From Nageia nagi (Eukaryota; Pinophyta), in NCBI GenBank assembly GCA_050084985.1, contig JBITNC010000002.1:27590001-27654000 (forward strand): a stretch of DNA of 64,000 nt, read 5' to 3'. This document shows positions 50,220 to 61,089 of this stretch, piece after piece. The stretch's first letter is position 1. Each line of letters opens with the position of its first letter. A program made the position numbers and the translations under genes. Below the pieces are notes generated by a model, which was given only the letters and a program-made list of their open reading frames with translations, had not been told where the DNA came from and ran no database searches.

Positions 50220-52414
50220 TGCTACACAAGAATGTGAAATAATAAGCATTGGTTTCAATAAACAACATTAAATGTTATATTTTAACCAAGTAAATAATAC
50301 ATGTTACATTGAACATTAAGGACATGTTTGATTTGTTTCACTAATGCAAATGTTTTACAATTCAAATAATAACCCATGTATCCAAATACATTTCTCATCT
50401 CAAAAATCATAGATGTAGAGTGAAATTATTGAGGCTTATTTTTTTATCTAAAATTAGGCTTTCACCTGGATGCCCATACAAGAGGAGTCCAGGTTTTACC
50501 AATCATCAACCAGTTCTCTTTGGGTAGCAATATACTCTTACAAAGAGAAGTACTAGCTATTTTTTAAGGTTTTGATATTTATTGGATTGGCCAAATTATT
50601 AATCTTGATTAGGTTTCAAGTTATCCTCCTAGGTTATCAGGATAATCCCTGAATAGACGTGTAGATATGTGGTATCACTACACACATACCTATCCACCTA
50701 TTGGAGTTAAATCCAGACCAATAGAGAACTTAAGGGTAGTTAAAAAGTATGAACTTTTCACCACTTAGATCATTGATCTTAAAGGCTTCAGTCCGCCTAT
50801 CCTCACCTCATGGCTCCCCAAACAAGTCATGTTATGAAATGTATGTGCGGATGTGTTCATTTTAAGGGGTTGCTCATATCAATGTTTGCATTTTTATTTG
50901 CATAATCAAAAATACGAAATATGAAGTAAAGAGCATAAGTAAAACATCATCCATTCAAAATTTGAAACTTTAGTGTCTAATGGGTTTTGTTTACTAACCC
51001 CTAAAGGACATCTTTACATTAATCCTTATTTTACATAAGTCCATTAATTTTGCATAAAAGCATGCATCAATTCCATAATTAAAAAAAATTAAGCATGCAT
51101 TGTTTCTTCATACGAACTAGAATTTAAAAAGTATAATCATGCATTTTTAAATCATAAGCATGCATCTTAAAAATTTTAAGTCCTAAGCATTAACTTAAAA
51201 AAATTAAGTCCTTAAGCATGCATTATTTGATTTAAAAAAATATCTAACTTAAATTTTAATTCCTTAAGCTTTTATCACCAAAAATTAAATTCACAGCAAG
51301 TATTAGGCATGTATAAAATTTAAGTACTAAGCATGCATTATTTTAACTTAAAGCAAAAATTTAATATGCAAACTAGATAAAAGATTTAAGTAGAAAATTT
51401 ATACAAATTCTCCCCTTTTTTATTTAAAGGTTTATCCCTAAAGGTAGCATACTAAATAATTTATCCTTAAAAGTATTTTCATTTCCAAAGTAATTTCCCT
51501 CCCTCCTTTTTTTTTGTTTAACTTAACAATAAGCTTCCCTCAAAGAATGCTTAGTTTAATCTTAACTAAAATAGTTAACTAAGTAATTGCTTATGTTTAT
51601 AAAAAAAATTAAGCATAAACCAGAGATTAAAAAAATATGTTTGAAGTAAAATTCATTATTTTTCTTTAAGGCTCAAGTTAATTTGGAGTGCAAATTAACT
51701 TGAGTATAAGCTATAGGTCTAGAGCATTAAAAAAGATAACTTATTAGCATGAAAAAAAGAGAAAAAAATTTAATGCCCAACAATTACACAAAAAAAATAA
51801 ATACAAGGGAGTAAAAGGAATAGGAGTTAAAATAGGGCATAAAAATGAGGGTGGAAAGAGGGTGAAAAAAAAGGTGCAGAAATCGGACATCACCAAAAGC
51901 ATTGACGAGGAATGCTACATTTTTTGAGAAGACAAGTGAGTAAAAAAAATGATGGAGGGGGTGGGGTGGCGACAAACCCATCAAAGTGAACTCAAGCCAA
52001 AGGATGTGGCATTCTATGCTCATAGCTCCATACCTTATGGAGGAGCATGTGAACATCATTTTTGGTGCCATCGATTATCGCAACATGCTTGAGTGGGAGA
52101 TGCCACTCCACATTGCAGTGCACATTAGGGATGTTGATTCTATTGAGCTGGTGATGGGAGTGGGTGTTAAATGGGAGTGGGGATTGATTGGAGCCTCCAA
52201 AACAAGAACAGATGGAGCATACTTTAGGAAGCCAGGTCGAGTGATAGTAGGCAGAGGGACGAGGTAGCTGCAAAGGGTGCAAGCGCTATGTAAGAGCAAA
52301 GGCGGAGGCTAAAAAATAAGAGGAGTTATACCTTCTCTTGAATTTACCTCACAAAGATGACCTCCAAATTGAAGATGAGTCCAAACCAAGGATGTGAAGA
52401 GGAGCTTTCAAGGA
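50220..52414 (-). other. Copia-3 leader
   Basis: About 2.2 kb on the minus strand between the primer-binding site and gag. The gag-proximal module (about 50450-50880) matches Copia-1 6900-7400 and Copia-2 34780-35210. The middle is AT-rich. The part nearest the primer-binding site (about 51790-52310) is an unrelated GC-richer insert with an ankyrin-like reading on the + strand. A short AGAGAAGGTATAA-type leader motif at about 52325-52345 is shared with the other two elements. Confidence 0.6.
51950..52267 (+). pseudogene. Ankyrin-repeat-like fragment captured antisense in the Copia-3 leader
   Basis: The + strand frame 51986-52267 is open for 93 codons and includes IDYRNMLEWEMPLHIAVHIR followed by DVDSIELVMGVGVKWEWG. 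The block (T/M)PLHIAV...D..SIELVM..GV fits the ankyrin consensus (TPLHxAxxxG...LLLxxGA). The preceding IDYR and following KWEW stretch loosely resemble the ankyrin part of plant ANKRD13-type proteins, but I am unsure. An upstream frame reads FYAHSSIPYGG. It lies in antisense to Copia-3 between leader modules. Capture is inferred. Confidence 0.45.
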
Positions 52415-52426
52415 GCTCTAATACCA
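52415..52426 (-). other. Copia-3 primer-binding site
   Basis: On the minus strand TGGTATTAGAGC, one C-to-T change from the initiator tRNA-Met consensus, two bases from the right LTR. Confidence 0.82.
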
Positions 52427-52428
52427 AA

Positions 52429-52930
52429 TGAAATAATTAAACTATAACATGAACAATTCTAAACTACCAAGATCACATGAAAGCTCTCAATTCACATCTA
52501 ACTATCACACAAAGCAATCTCACAAAGATAACACAAGATGTAAGTGGTTCCTCCAATTAAGAGTACATTCACTAATTAGATCTTTACTTCAATCACAAAT
52601 ACAATTCTCTTACAATCCTTCTAATTTCAACTCCTATACTCTATCATCTAGCATAACTTTACTCCACAAATTGGTGTGTGACCATAAAGAGGAAGCCTTT
52701 TATTTATAGGCCAAAATTCTTTTTTGAATCACCCTTTTATCCAATGTACAAAAGCATGACATGCACATCATTTTACCCAAGGGGAATGCTCATGACATGG
52801 AGTGTAGGACAAGTTACATTATCATATTCACTTAAATACTTAATGTATCAAATGATACCCTTAAGTATTAATGAACTTACATAAAAGATTTAATACAAAC
52901 CTTTGCAATAATGCATTATACATTCCAACA
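52429..52930 (-). repeat. Copia-3 5' LTR (right)
   Basis: The partner of 45082-45582. On the + strand it begins TGAAATAATTAAAC and ends ACATTCCAACA. TATA box on the minus strand at 52701-52708. Confidence 0.9.
52701..52708 (-). promoter_or_regulatory. LTR TATA box (Copia-3)
   Basis: TATTTATA on the + strand (TATAAATA on the minus strand), in the same context as in the Copia-1 LTR. Confidence 0.6.
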
Positions 52931-52935
52931 TAGAT

Positions 52936-53135
52936 ATGGTCAATTGAGCCAAACGTTCAACCTTAAGGGCCATTGTTGCATTGTACTTGAGCCATCATTG
53001 ATATTTGGTGCTTGGATCTCATATTTTGACTTAAGGCATTGAGTATTTTTGGCATAATTCATTGTTTATTTCTCTTGCATGAGTCATTAAGTTTTTGACA
53101 TTAATATTTTGGAATAAAATAATTTTGGAACATCA
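52936..53135 (+). repeat. Gypsy-2 5' LTR, right part
   Basis: Resumes after the Copia-3 target duplication and ends TTGGAACATCA. Followed at 53139 by TGGTATCAGAGA, the primer-binding site, with only the last base differing from consensus. Confidence 0.65.
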
Positions 53136-53138
53136 TAG

Positions 53139-53150
53139 TGGTATCAGAGA
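53139..53150 (+). other. Gypsy-2 primer-binding site
   Basis: TGGTATCAGAGA, initiator tRNA-Met type, three bases after the LTR end. Confidence 0.75.
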
Positions 53151-53167
53151 TAAGATCTTGCTAGCCT

Positions 53168-54050
53168 ATGGAGATGGATAGAAAAGAATTATTCATATCT
53201 ACATATGGAATGGAGAAATTGAATTCAGACTTATATATGATGGAGAAACTGCTTAAGGAGCTATCCCTAAGAAGCATCTAGCAAGTAGATGATGATGGTG
53301 AGGCATTGGTGCCCATGATGCAACGGGGGATGGAGAATAAAAGTGGAAAGCAAAAGGATCACACAATGGGGATACCAAGACAACTTCAACCATTGTGTTC
53401 ACCCCCACCTCCATGGCCACATTTGGAGACAAAGTAGGACATTTTGACCCATATCTACCAAGGAAACCTTGAGGAGTTCAAGAGGGAGATTAGTCTTTAG
53501 GAATACTTGGAGATCTTGAGCGAAAAAATACCTAAGCCCACAAAAATGCATGAGGAGATTAAAGGGTTAGAAAAACTCCCAAAGTTCGATGGAGGCAAGC
53601 CAACGACTAAGGTTTGGTTGGAAAAATTGAGGGCTTTCTTCATCCTCAAACAAAATACTTCAGGAAGAAACAATTTAGACTATCATCATGCATTTGCAAG
53701 GAATAGCTAAAGAATAGTGGCACAATGGTGAGGTTTTTCATCATCATAGATTCATTTGCTCCTTTGAGGAATTTAGTCAATGGATTTTGGGTCATTTTGA
53801 TCTAAGAGATGAGGAAAAGTACTTCATTTACCTTGTAACAACAAAGTAACAAGGGCCCTTGGATGCATACATTGAGGAATTTCAACAAAAAATCACCTTG
53901 GTCACCAACATTTTACAAAAGTAGGTGATGTTCATGTTTATGGATGGATTGAGGAGCCATTGAAGGATCTTGTCAAAGTACTCTCAGCCCCATCCTGAGA
54001 TGAAGCTGTTAAGAAGGCATTGGCATTGGAAGAGACCTCAAGATCTAGTT
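53168..54050 (+). pseudogene. Gypsy-2 gag (degraded)
   Basis: A single frame from ATG 53168 runs to 53708 with three stops (near 53279, 53434 and 53498). It includes EEFKREISL, then KIPKPTKMHEEIKGLEKLPK and FDGGKPTTKVWLEKLRAFFI. After a frame change it shows the Retrotrans_gag core: EWW-like AQW, FEEFSQWILGHFDLRDEEKY, QGPLDAYIEEFQQKITLVTN and MFMDGL. The LPKFDG motif is typical of plant Gypsy gag. Not functional. Confidence 0.78.
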
Positions 54051-54516
54051 AACTACCTAGATCTGGGATGTTTAAATTACTAGGAAAGGAGGCAACATAC
54101 ATAAGAAATGAGGGATGTCCCCACAAGGTGATTAAAGTAGGCTTAATAGGGTGAGATTTGAGGGAGTCACAACTAGATTTGAAGAAGAAGAGTGAAAGGA
54201 AATTAACATTAAGAAACAAGCCAATGTTGGGAAGGTTGGAAATGTTACCGCAATTGGTGAAACCAACAAGATGAAGAAAATTGTAAAAAAAGGAAGATCT
54301 AGTGTGGAGAGCTACATTTCTCATGATGAAGGGAAAGACAAAATCTGATACCTAGATTTGGGATGTCTAGATCACTAGGTGAGGAGGCAACATACACAAG
54401 CAACGAGGGATGTCCCCATAAGGTGATTAAAGTAGGTTTGACATGGTGAGATTTGAGGGAGTCACAACTAGATCTGAAGAAGAAGAGTGAAAGGAAGATA
54501 ACATTAAGAAATAAGT
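54051..54516 (+). repeat. Tandem duplication of about 296 bp in Gypsy-2
   Basis: Copy 1 spans about 54051-54346. Copy 2 begins at about 54347 and is interrupted at 54516 by Gypsy-3, resuming at 60131-60255. Shared landmarks are ACCTAGAT(C/T)TGGGATGT, GAGGGATGTCCCCA and GAAGAAGAGTGAAAGGAA. The duplication therefore existed before Gypsy-3 inserted into its second copy. Confidence 0.82.
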
Positions 54517-55757
54517 TGTGATATCTCTTTTGTACTATAGTGCCAAAATGTGTTTGTCAAGTAGATATCTTAGAGATATCCCATGTAGGTGGTCATGTTC
54601 ATGTTGTAGCTTAAGACAAGAGACATACTAGGTCATGTAGACCCCACTTGCGAGCCCCTAGCAAGATGTCTCTCTCTTAAGTAGTCATGTTAGTGTGTTG
54701 TAGGATTGGAGATCCCAAGCTATGGGAATCCTAACTAGTCCCAGTGTTATAAGATGGTAATCATGCTTGCACCACCTCAGAGAGGGCCCCACATCTCAAT
54801 GTTAGCTTACTAGGCTTCCAGGAACCCCACATTGGCACTTTAGGTTGATTATGATCCCACATTGGCATTATTGAGCCTTATGTTGTTGCATTAGCATTCC
54901 AGGACATCATAACGGTGTGTTAAGTCATTAGGCCCCTTCAGATGCCCAATGTTGGAATAGAAGACTTATGGATGACTTTGAGGTGAACTATTAACTAGAG
55001 CTTATAAATACTTGAGGAAAGCTCATTTAGATGTTAGCTAAATTATTGTTGTTGCTATTGCTACTTCTTGTCTATGTGACTACCCAAGCTTGGCGATGCT
55101 GAGTGAACTTTCCTAGATGGAGCATCTAGAGGATAATTGGGCTAAGGGATCCTAGTTGTCTACGGCATAGGTGGAGCACCTTACCTATTTAATGGAATCT
55201 GAGGGTTTTTTCCTTCCATTGAATTAGATATCTGGTGTTTGTGGAGAGCCCCTTCGGTGGGGAGGAGATGAAGACTGAGGGAGTGGATCTGTCCCATTAT
55301 TCTACATTGGTTTGGTGTATGTCCTAATTGGTTTGGGAAGCTTAAGGTTTCCTATTAGCTGATTGAATGATTTGTATTACTTCTCAATAATATATATATA
55401 TATCTGAAGACTTGGGATCTCATTGCATATTTCTTAACTACCTCATATGTGTATGTGTTGGATGTGTATGCTTGTTTATGTTAGTTTTCCAATGTATGTG
55501 AGCAAGATAGTGAACAATAAGTAAGATCTAGGCATTATATGCATTTATGAGTTGCTAGGATCAAATGACAACTTTAGAGGGTTGACATCAGGTTTGAGGG
55601 TGCATTGGATGCCCTTGGAGCCCAACGTCTAGTTTGGGTAGTTGTTGGGTACCTTAGAGGCCCAACATTGGAGCTCAAGAGAACTGATTGAGGGTTTTGG
55701 AAACCCTAGTTAGTTTCATTATGGTATTTGGAATAAGTGTTCATTTGGAATATTACA
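54517..55757 (+). repeat. Gypsy-3 5' LTR
   Basis: It starts TGTGATATCTCTTTTG and ends GGAATATTACA. It contains several copies of CCCCACATTGGCA-like words (about 54825-54880) and a TATATATATATA run near 55390. The partner is 58890-60130. Confidence 0.9.
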
Positions 55758-55759
55758 AG

Positions 55760-55771
55760 TGCTATCAGAGC
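55760..55771 (+). other. Gypsy-3 primer-binding site
   Basis: TGCTATCAGAGC, one change from the initiator tRNA-Met consensus, two bases after the LTR. Confidence 0.75.
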
Positions 55772-55794
55772 TTGGATTTAGGCAACTTGTGTAT

Positions 55795-57550
55795 GAAACC
55801 TAGATTGCATAAGTATTATACCATATCTAGCCCCATAAGGGAGATAGCATCTACTAGGAAGAGCAAAAGATCATTGATGGAAGAAGCATCAGAGAGAGAA
55901 CTATTTGGAGATGAGAGAGAGACTCATGAAGTGTTAGGAGGTAGATAAAAATTTGAGGAAAGATCGAGACCATGGATGGTGGATTCGCATGAGATAGAGT
56001 TGATTAGGGGTGAGAGGGAGGCTATCAAGGTGTTGGAGGATAGGTCAAGATCCAGAGAGAGGCAAAATGCAATATCGATTCGAGGCTCCACCTTGGAATG
56101 AAGGTTCAAGGAAATGATCTTCACTATCAATAATATGAACAAAGCCTTGTTCACCATGAAAAGGTAGATTGAGTGGTGTTGGGGTGGTTTTGAGGTGGAA
56201 GGGGAGCCATAATGCTATATCAGGCAAGATCTAAGAAGTACACAGTAGGATCAGGGTGGAAGAGAAACTCCACGATAGGCTAAGAGGGATGAGGAGCATC
56301 CATGTTGGGGTCAAGATGAGAAGGATAGCTTATGGTAGGCCAAGAATGGCCAACATGTATCACGCATGGCTAGAGGTGGTAGAGATTCCCCATGTTTGGA
56401 TTAGGAGGGTCGTGAGGATGCATGGGAAGAGGATCGAGAGGATATGGAGCAAAGTATTAGGAGATCTTAGAGCTTGAGGATAGAGAATACACTCACATGG
56501 GCTCACTGGGGTAGCCATAACCAAACTTGATGAGATCCCACTTCTATCAAGTGAACCAAGGTACTAACCCTCTCATAGGGTGGTATCTAGAGGAGGACTT
56601 GGGTCAGATGGAAGATCAACAAATAATACCTAGATCATCTAAGCCTATTTTCACATAAAGGACCCAAGAGGTGGCCAAAGATAGGGATCCTAACCCTTTG
56701 GGGTTGAACTAACTATTCAAAGAGTATTCACAACTGGATTTAGGGTTGAGGCGAGATGTCAACTTCAACAACTAGTTGGAGTTGCAAGGTTGAAGGGAGG
56801 AAGCTCACACAGGCTGCAACATGTTGGTAATGTAGAATATGAGAGGAGAGATCTGCAACATAGAGTCAATAAGATGTAGATCTTGATGTTTGATGGTGTG
56901 AAGATGATGACTCGGGCATGGCTACACTAGTTGTAGATATATTTCACTCTAAAACCTAGCATGGTTGAGGAGAATGCAATGCATTTCACATCACTACACT
57001 TGGAGGGAGATGTGCTGGAGTGGTAGTGACATGGGACAGTGAGTCAGGGATACTCACTCATCACCACTTTTGATGAGTTCACCAGGAGGGTGGCAAAGAG
57101 GTTTGATTAGAAGGGAGAGGATGATTACTTTTAGGATCTCACTACATTGAGATAGTTAGGGAGTGTGGGTGAGTTTGTGATGGAGTTACAACAGTTGGCT
57201 ATCATGTCTCATCATTTTCCTAAGAAGTGACTGGTTTGCATTTTTATTGAGGTATTAGAGGAGCCACTTAAAGGAATGGTGAAGGTGTCCTCTCCAAGAA
57301 GCCTAGATGATGCTATCCGAGAAGCCTATGACTTGGAGCCCATTGTGAAGTCCCTCAAAGGGGGATCAAGATCCAAGGGATTCACTAACCGAAAGCCATT
57401 TCTAGAAGGGCTTAGCATGGCTAAGGTAGCACCTCCACCTATGCTAGAGAAGCTAGATTCAATCACTCAAAGAAAGCTGAGGGAGGAGGGGAAGTGCTTC
57501 TTTTGCAAGAAGCCTTGGGAGCTAAGCCACCGTTGCATGGGAAAATGGTA
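55795..57550 (+). pseudogene. Gypsy-3 gag (degraded)
   Basis: The likely start is ATG 55795 (MKPRLHKYYTISSPIREIAS). A charged N-terminal domain is followed by a Retrotrans_gag core near 56885-57270 (FDGVKMMTRAWLH, LHLEGDVLEW, FDEFTRRVAKRFD, GSVGEFVMELQQLA), then 91 open codons (57276-57551) ending in the zinc knuckle CFFCKKPWELSHRCMGKW. Stops are numerous and mostly at W and Q positions (TAG). The family role is capsid assembly. Confidence 0.82.
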
Positions 57551-57559
57551 GGCTCATTA

Positions 57560-58110
57560 AATAGAGGTGCTCTTAGGAAATGAGTTAGATGATTTAGATC
57601 TTGAGATAGGAGCTAATAGAGGGGGTCCAAGATCACTTGGAGTGGTAGGCATGCTTGGAAGCATGATCGCTTCTTTGCATGGGGTGAAGAAGTATTTGGT
57701 GCTGAACGTAATTGGACAAGTAGGGGGCCAAGACATCATGGTTTTGATTGATCCAGGTGCTTCACATAACTTTATAGATGCTAGCTTTATGGAAAAAAAG
57801 GGGATAGGGACCAAGGCATTTGAAGGGTTCCAAGTTTCCAATTCTAATGGAGAGCTCACTCTAGTGGATCACATTGTAGAGCAATTTGGTGTGAGACTGC
57901 AAACTTGTGTGGTATAGGAGGACTTCTATCTGTATCCACTCAAAGGTCATCTACACATGATCTTGGGTGTACAATGGTTATTTAATCTTGGATATATCCA
58001 TACGAATTACCAAAATCTCACCATGAGCTTTGAGATTGATGGAAAGACTCATGCATTGTAAGGGATTAGGGATGATTTCCCTCAGGTGGATAGTAAGAGG
58101 TTGGAAGTGA
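57560..58110 (+). pseudogene. Gypsy-3 protease region
   Basis: 117 open codons from 57567, then a break at 57916. The aspartic protease site is LIDPGASHNFIDASFMEKKG, where the usual DSG is DPG, so activity is doubtful. It continues with a second block LHMILGVQWLFNLGYIHTNY and LTMSFEIDGK, the end of the protease module that precedes RT in complete Gypsy elements. Here it leads directly into non-coding sequence. Confidence 0.82.
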
Positions 58111-58889
58111 TTGAGTGGTGCTAGGAAAAGGAGGAAGTTGAGGAAGGTATCACACAACATGGAGTTGACTGCCCTACATTGTGCACATTGGAGGCTTATT
58201 TGCCAATGTTGGGTACCTGGAAGACTCGTATTACCACAAGGGGTCATAAAGGAGTTGGGGATGGATCCCACGTTAGTCATGCTAGAGATAGGAGACCCCA
58301 TGTTGGCATTGTAAGGAGTTGAAAACCCCACATTGGACAAACCAAAGGCAGGAGACCCCACATCAATCATTCTAGGAGTCTGTCTTCCAACATTGAGCTA
58401 TAGGGAGACTAGTCATGCTACATTATGGTGCAAGAAAGCCTGGTTGAGTGTGAGGGACCATTTGGATGAGGTGCACCTCATGTTGAGCTGGATGAATGAT
58501 TTGAATGAGGATTGGAGCTTGGGAAGGTTTACACATTTCTCCATGCATGTGGGAGGAGGAATTTGGTTGTTGCTGAGTTAGGGGACACTTTGGTTCATGA
58601 CTATGGGAGCAAGGAAGCTCCAATATGTGTTGATGATTATCAGGAGAGCTGAGTTGGTATGGAGTGGAGATTGGGTACACATCGGGAGCATGAGCTCCAT
58701 TGGTTTCTTCTCACTTTTGTTTTAATGGTTATAGGTATTCCATCATTAGAACTCTAGTACCACCTATGTTTTGAATGAAGACCCTCAGCTGGGTGATGAT
58801 GAGATATCATCATCAAAGGATTCTTGGAAGATAACATGCTACAATCTTCCATTATTGCTTGGGGATAAACAATCCTAGGAGGGAGGCTT
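58111..58889 (+). other. Gypsy-3 3' interior, no RT or integrase
   Basis: About 780 bp between the protease and the 3' LTR. It contains repeated words such as GAGACCCCA(T/C)(G/A)TTGGCA and AACCCCACATTGGAC (58250-58400), similar to words in the LTR. No RT, RNase H or integrase motif is present in any frame that I read. The stretch ends with the purine-rich AGGAGGGAGGCTT at 58877-58889, the probable polypurine tract. Confidence 0.7.
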
Positions 58890-60130
58890 TATGATATCCC
58901 TTTTGTACTATAGTGCCAACATGTGTTTATCAAGTAGATATCTTAGATATATCCCTTATAGGTGGTCATGTTCATGTTGTAGCTTAATACAAGAGACATA
59001 TTGGGTCATATGGACCCCACTTGTGAGCCCTTAGCAAGACATATCTCTCTTAAGTAGTCATGTTATTGTGTTGTAGGATTGGAGATCTTGAGCTATGGGA
59101 ATCCTAATGAGTCCCAGTGTTCTAGGATGGTAATCATGCTTGTGCCACCTCAAGGAGGGTCCCACATCTCAATGTTGGCTTACTAGGCTTCTAGGAATCC
59201 CATGTTGGCATTTCAGGTTGACTAGGACCCCATGTTGGCATTACTGGGCCTTATGTTGTTGCATTGGCATTCCAGGACATCATAATGGTGTGTTAAGTCA
59301 CTGGACCCCTCCAAATGCCCAACATTGGAATAGAATACTTATGAATGACTTTGAGGTGAACTATTGATTGGAGCTTATAAATACTCGAGGGGAGCTCATT
59401 TGGTTGTTAGCTAAATTATTATCATTGCTATTGCTACTTCTTGTCTATGTGACTACCTAAGCTTGGTGGTGCTAAGTGAACATTCCTAGATGAAGCATCT
59501 AGAGGATAACTTGGTTGAGGGATCCTAGTTTTCTACAACATAGGTGGAGCACTTGGCCCATCTGATGAAATATGAGGGTTTGTTCCTTCCATTCGATTGG
59601 ATATCTAGTGTTTGTGGGGAGCCTCTTCAGTGGGGAGGAGACAAAGACTAAGGGAGTGGATCTATCCCATTGTTCTACATTGGTTTGGTGTGTGTACTAA
59701 TTGGTTTGGGAAGCTTACAGTTTCCCATTGGTTGATTGAATGATTTGTATTTCTTCTCAATAATATATATATATATCTAAAGACTTGGAATGTCATTACA
59801 TATTGCTTAACTATCTCATATGTGTATGTGTTGGATGTGTATGCTTGTTTATGTTGGTTTTCCAGTGTATGTGAGCAAGATAGCGAACCATAAGTAAGAT
59901 CTAGACATTTTTATGCATTTTTGAGTTGCTAGGGTCAAACGAAAGCTTGAGAGGGTTGACATTAGGTTTGAGGGTGCATTGGATGCCCTAGGAGCCCAAT
60001 TTCTGATTTGAGTAGTTGTTGGGGCCTTAAAGGCCCAATGTTGGAGCTTAGGAGAACTGATTAAGGGTTTTGGAAATCCTAGTCAATTTCATTATGGTAT
60101 TTGGCACAAGTGTTCATTTGGAACATTACA
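58890..60130 (+). repeat. Gypsy-3 3' LTR
   Basis: The partner of 54517-55757. It begins TATGATATCCC (TG changed to TA) and ends GGAACATTACA. The two LTRs share the AT dinucleotide run and the CCCCAC(A/G)TTGGCA words but differ by many transitions. Confidence 0.9.
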
Positions 60131-60478
60131 CAAGCCAACATTAGGAAGGTTGGAAATGGTGCTGCAATTGGTGACAACCAACAAGATGGAGAAAATTGTG
60201 AAAAAGGGAGATCTAGTATGGGGAGCTACATTTCTCATGATCAAGGGAAAGCCAACGTCTAGGGACAAGGAGGTAGATTCACCCAACAATGAGACACATG
60301 TAATTTTGCAGAGGCACAAGGATGTCTTTGGGGAAATGCCTAAGGGCTTACCTCTTAAGAGGGGATTTGAGCACATCATTGAATTGGAACAAGGATCCAA
60401 GCCAATCATGATCACCCTTATTGGTATCCATGCATCTATAAGGATGAGATTGAGAAGACCATCAAGGAGTTGTTAAAT
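60131..60478 (+). pseudogene. Gypsy-2 RT N-terminus (remnant)
   Basis: The frame 60150-60476 is open: KIVKKGDLVWGATFLMIKGK, VILQRHKDVFGEMPKGLPLK and RGFEHIIELEQGSKP. Then, after a frameshift, YPCIYKDEIEKTIKELLNG. This is the region immediately before the RT catalytic core of plant Gypsy polyproteins (DVFPEELPKGLPPKR...IDL...PYR). Homology ends at about 60478. The first 125 bases belong to the second copy of the tandem duplication. Confidence 0.78.
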
Positions 60479-61081
60479 GGTTGGTTATAACATGCAGGAA
60501 GGCATTTTTAGCTACCAACAAGGGATCTTATCAATTAGGACAACCCCTTCTATATTACTACCACACCAAAGGTCATGGGTTTGAACCTTTTTGACCTATG
60601 TAGATGATGGTTTGGTGGATTTAAATGACAAATTTGATGACTATGATAGTTTTGATGATGATTTTATGTTCTTAGTGTGATGGTTTTATACTAATAATAT
60701 CATTTTGGTACATTATGATGGTTGCATGACATTTTTGTAGATTATGTAATTGTGCCTTTTGGTTGGTTTCAATGGGTTTCATTAGTGGATGGTGTTTTTA
60801 GTTGTTCCATTAATGGTTTTCAATTGTTATTGGTGATTTTTATGTATTATTGTGTTTTTTAAAATAATAATAGTGGTTTTCTAATAACATGTGGACTATG
60901 GATTTCATATAGAATTATATGGATTTCCAAATACACTTTTAACCATTTTGGGGTAAAATGTTTGTAGGCCATAACTTTTGATTTGTAAGGAGTTTGGAGG
61001 TGTTTTTTTGATAGTTTTTCAATATCTATCCATTAGTGTATTCTATATATTTACATTCATAACCCATTTTTTAGATTTATA
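60479..61081. other. Anonymous AT-rich DNA right of Gypsy-2
   Basis: No gene. GGTCATGGGTTTGAACC at about 60571-60587 resembles a tRNA B-box, but no A-box or cloverleaf is evident. The rest is TG- and AT-rich. Confidence 0.4.
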
Positions 61082-61089
61082 AAAAGTAC

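Larger units (their letters stand above)
45082..52930 (-). mobile_element. Copia-3: Ty1/copia retrotransposon, minus orientation
   Basis: Two LTRs of about 500 bp (45082-45582 and 52429-52930), perfect 5-bp target duplication TAGAT (45077-45081 and 52931-52935), primer-binding site inside the right LTR and all Copia domains on the minus strand. LTR sequence and length match Copia-1, so the two are one family. Stops and frameshifts are frequent in gag and pol. It inserted into the 5' LTR of Gypsy-2. Confidence 0.94.
54517..60130 (+). mobile_element. Gypsy-3: gag-protease-only LTR element
   Basis: Two LTRs of about 1241 bp (54517-55757 and 58890-60130), probable 5-bp target duplication TAAGT/CAAGC (54512-54516 and 60131-60135, two transitions), primer-binding site and polypurine tract. 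The 3.1-kb interior holds gag, a zinc knuckle and a protease, but I find no RT, RNase H or integrase. By structure this is a non-autonomous Gypsy-type element. It sits in the second copy of the tandem duplication of Gypsy-2. Confidence 0.88.
44423..60478 (+). mobile_element. Gypsy-2: outer, 3'-truncated Gypsy element hosting two insertions
   Basis: Reconstructed from three pieces: 44423-45081, 52936-54516 and 60131-60478. The 5' LTR is split by Copia-3. The primer-binding site is at 53139, gag starts at 53168, a partly duplicated region follows, and the RT N-terminus is at about 60290-60475. Homology stops near 60478 and I found no 3' LTR, so the element is truncated on the right. Orientation and continuity are supported by the target duplications of the two inner elements. 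Confidence 0.75.

Noticed and set aside
51986-52299. Several overlapping open frames on both strands as genes
   Set aside because: They are shadows of one GC-richer insert. Only the + strand frame with an ankyrin-like block has any support.
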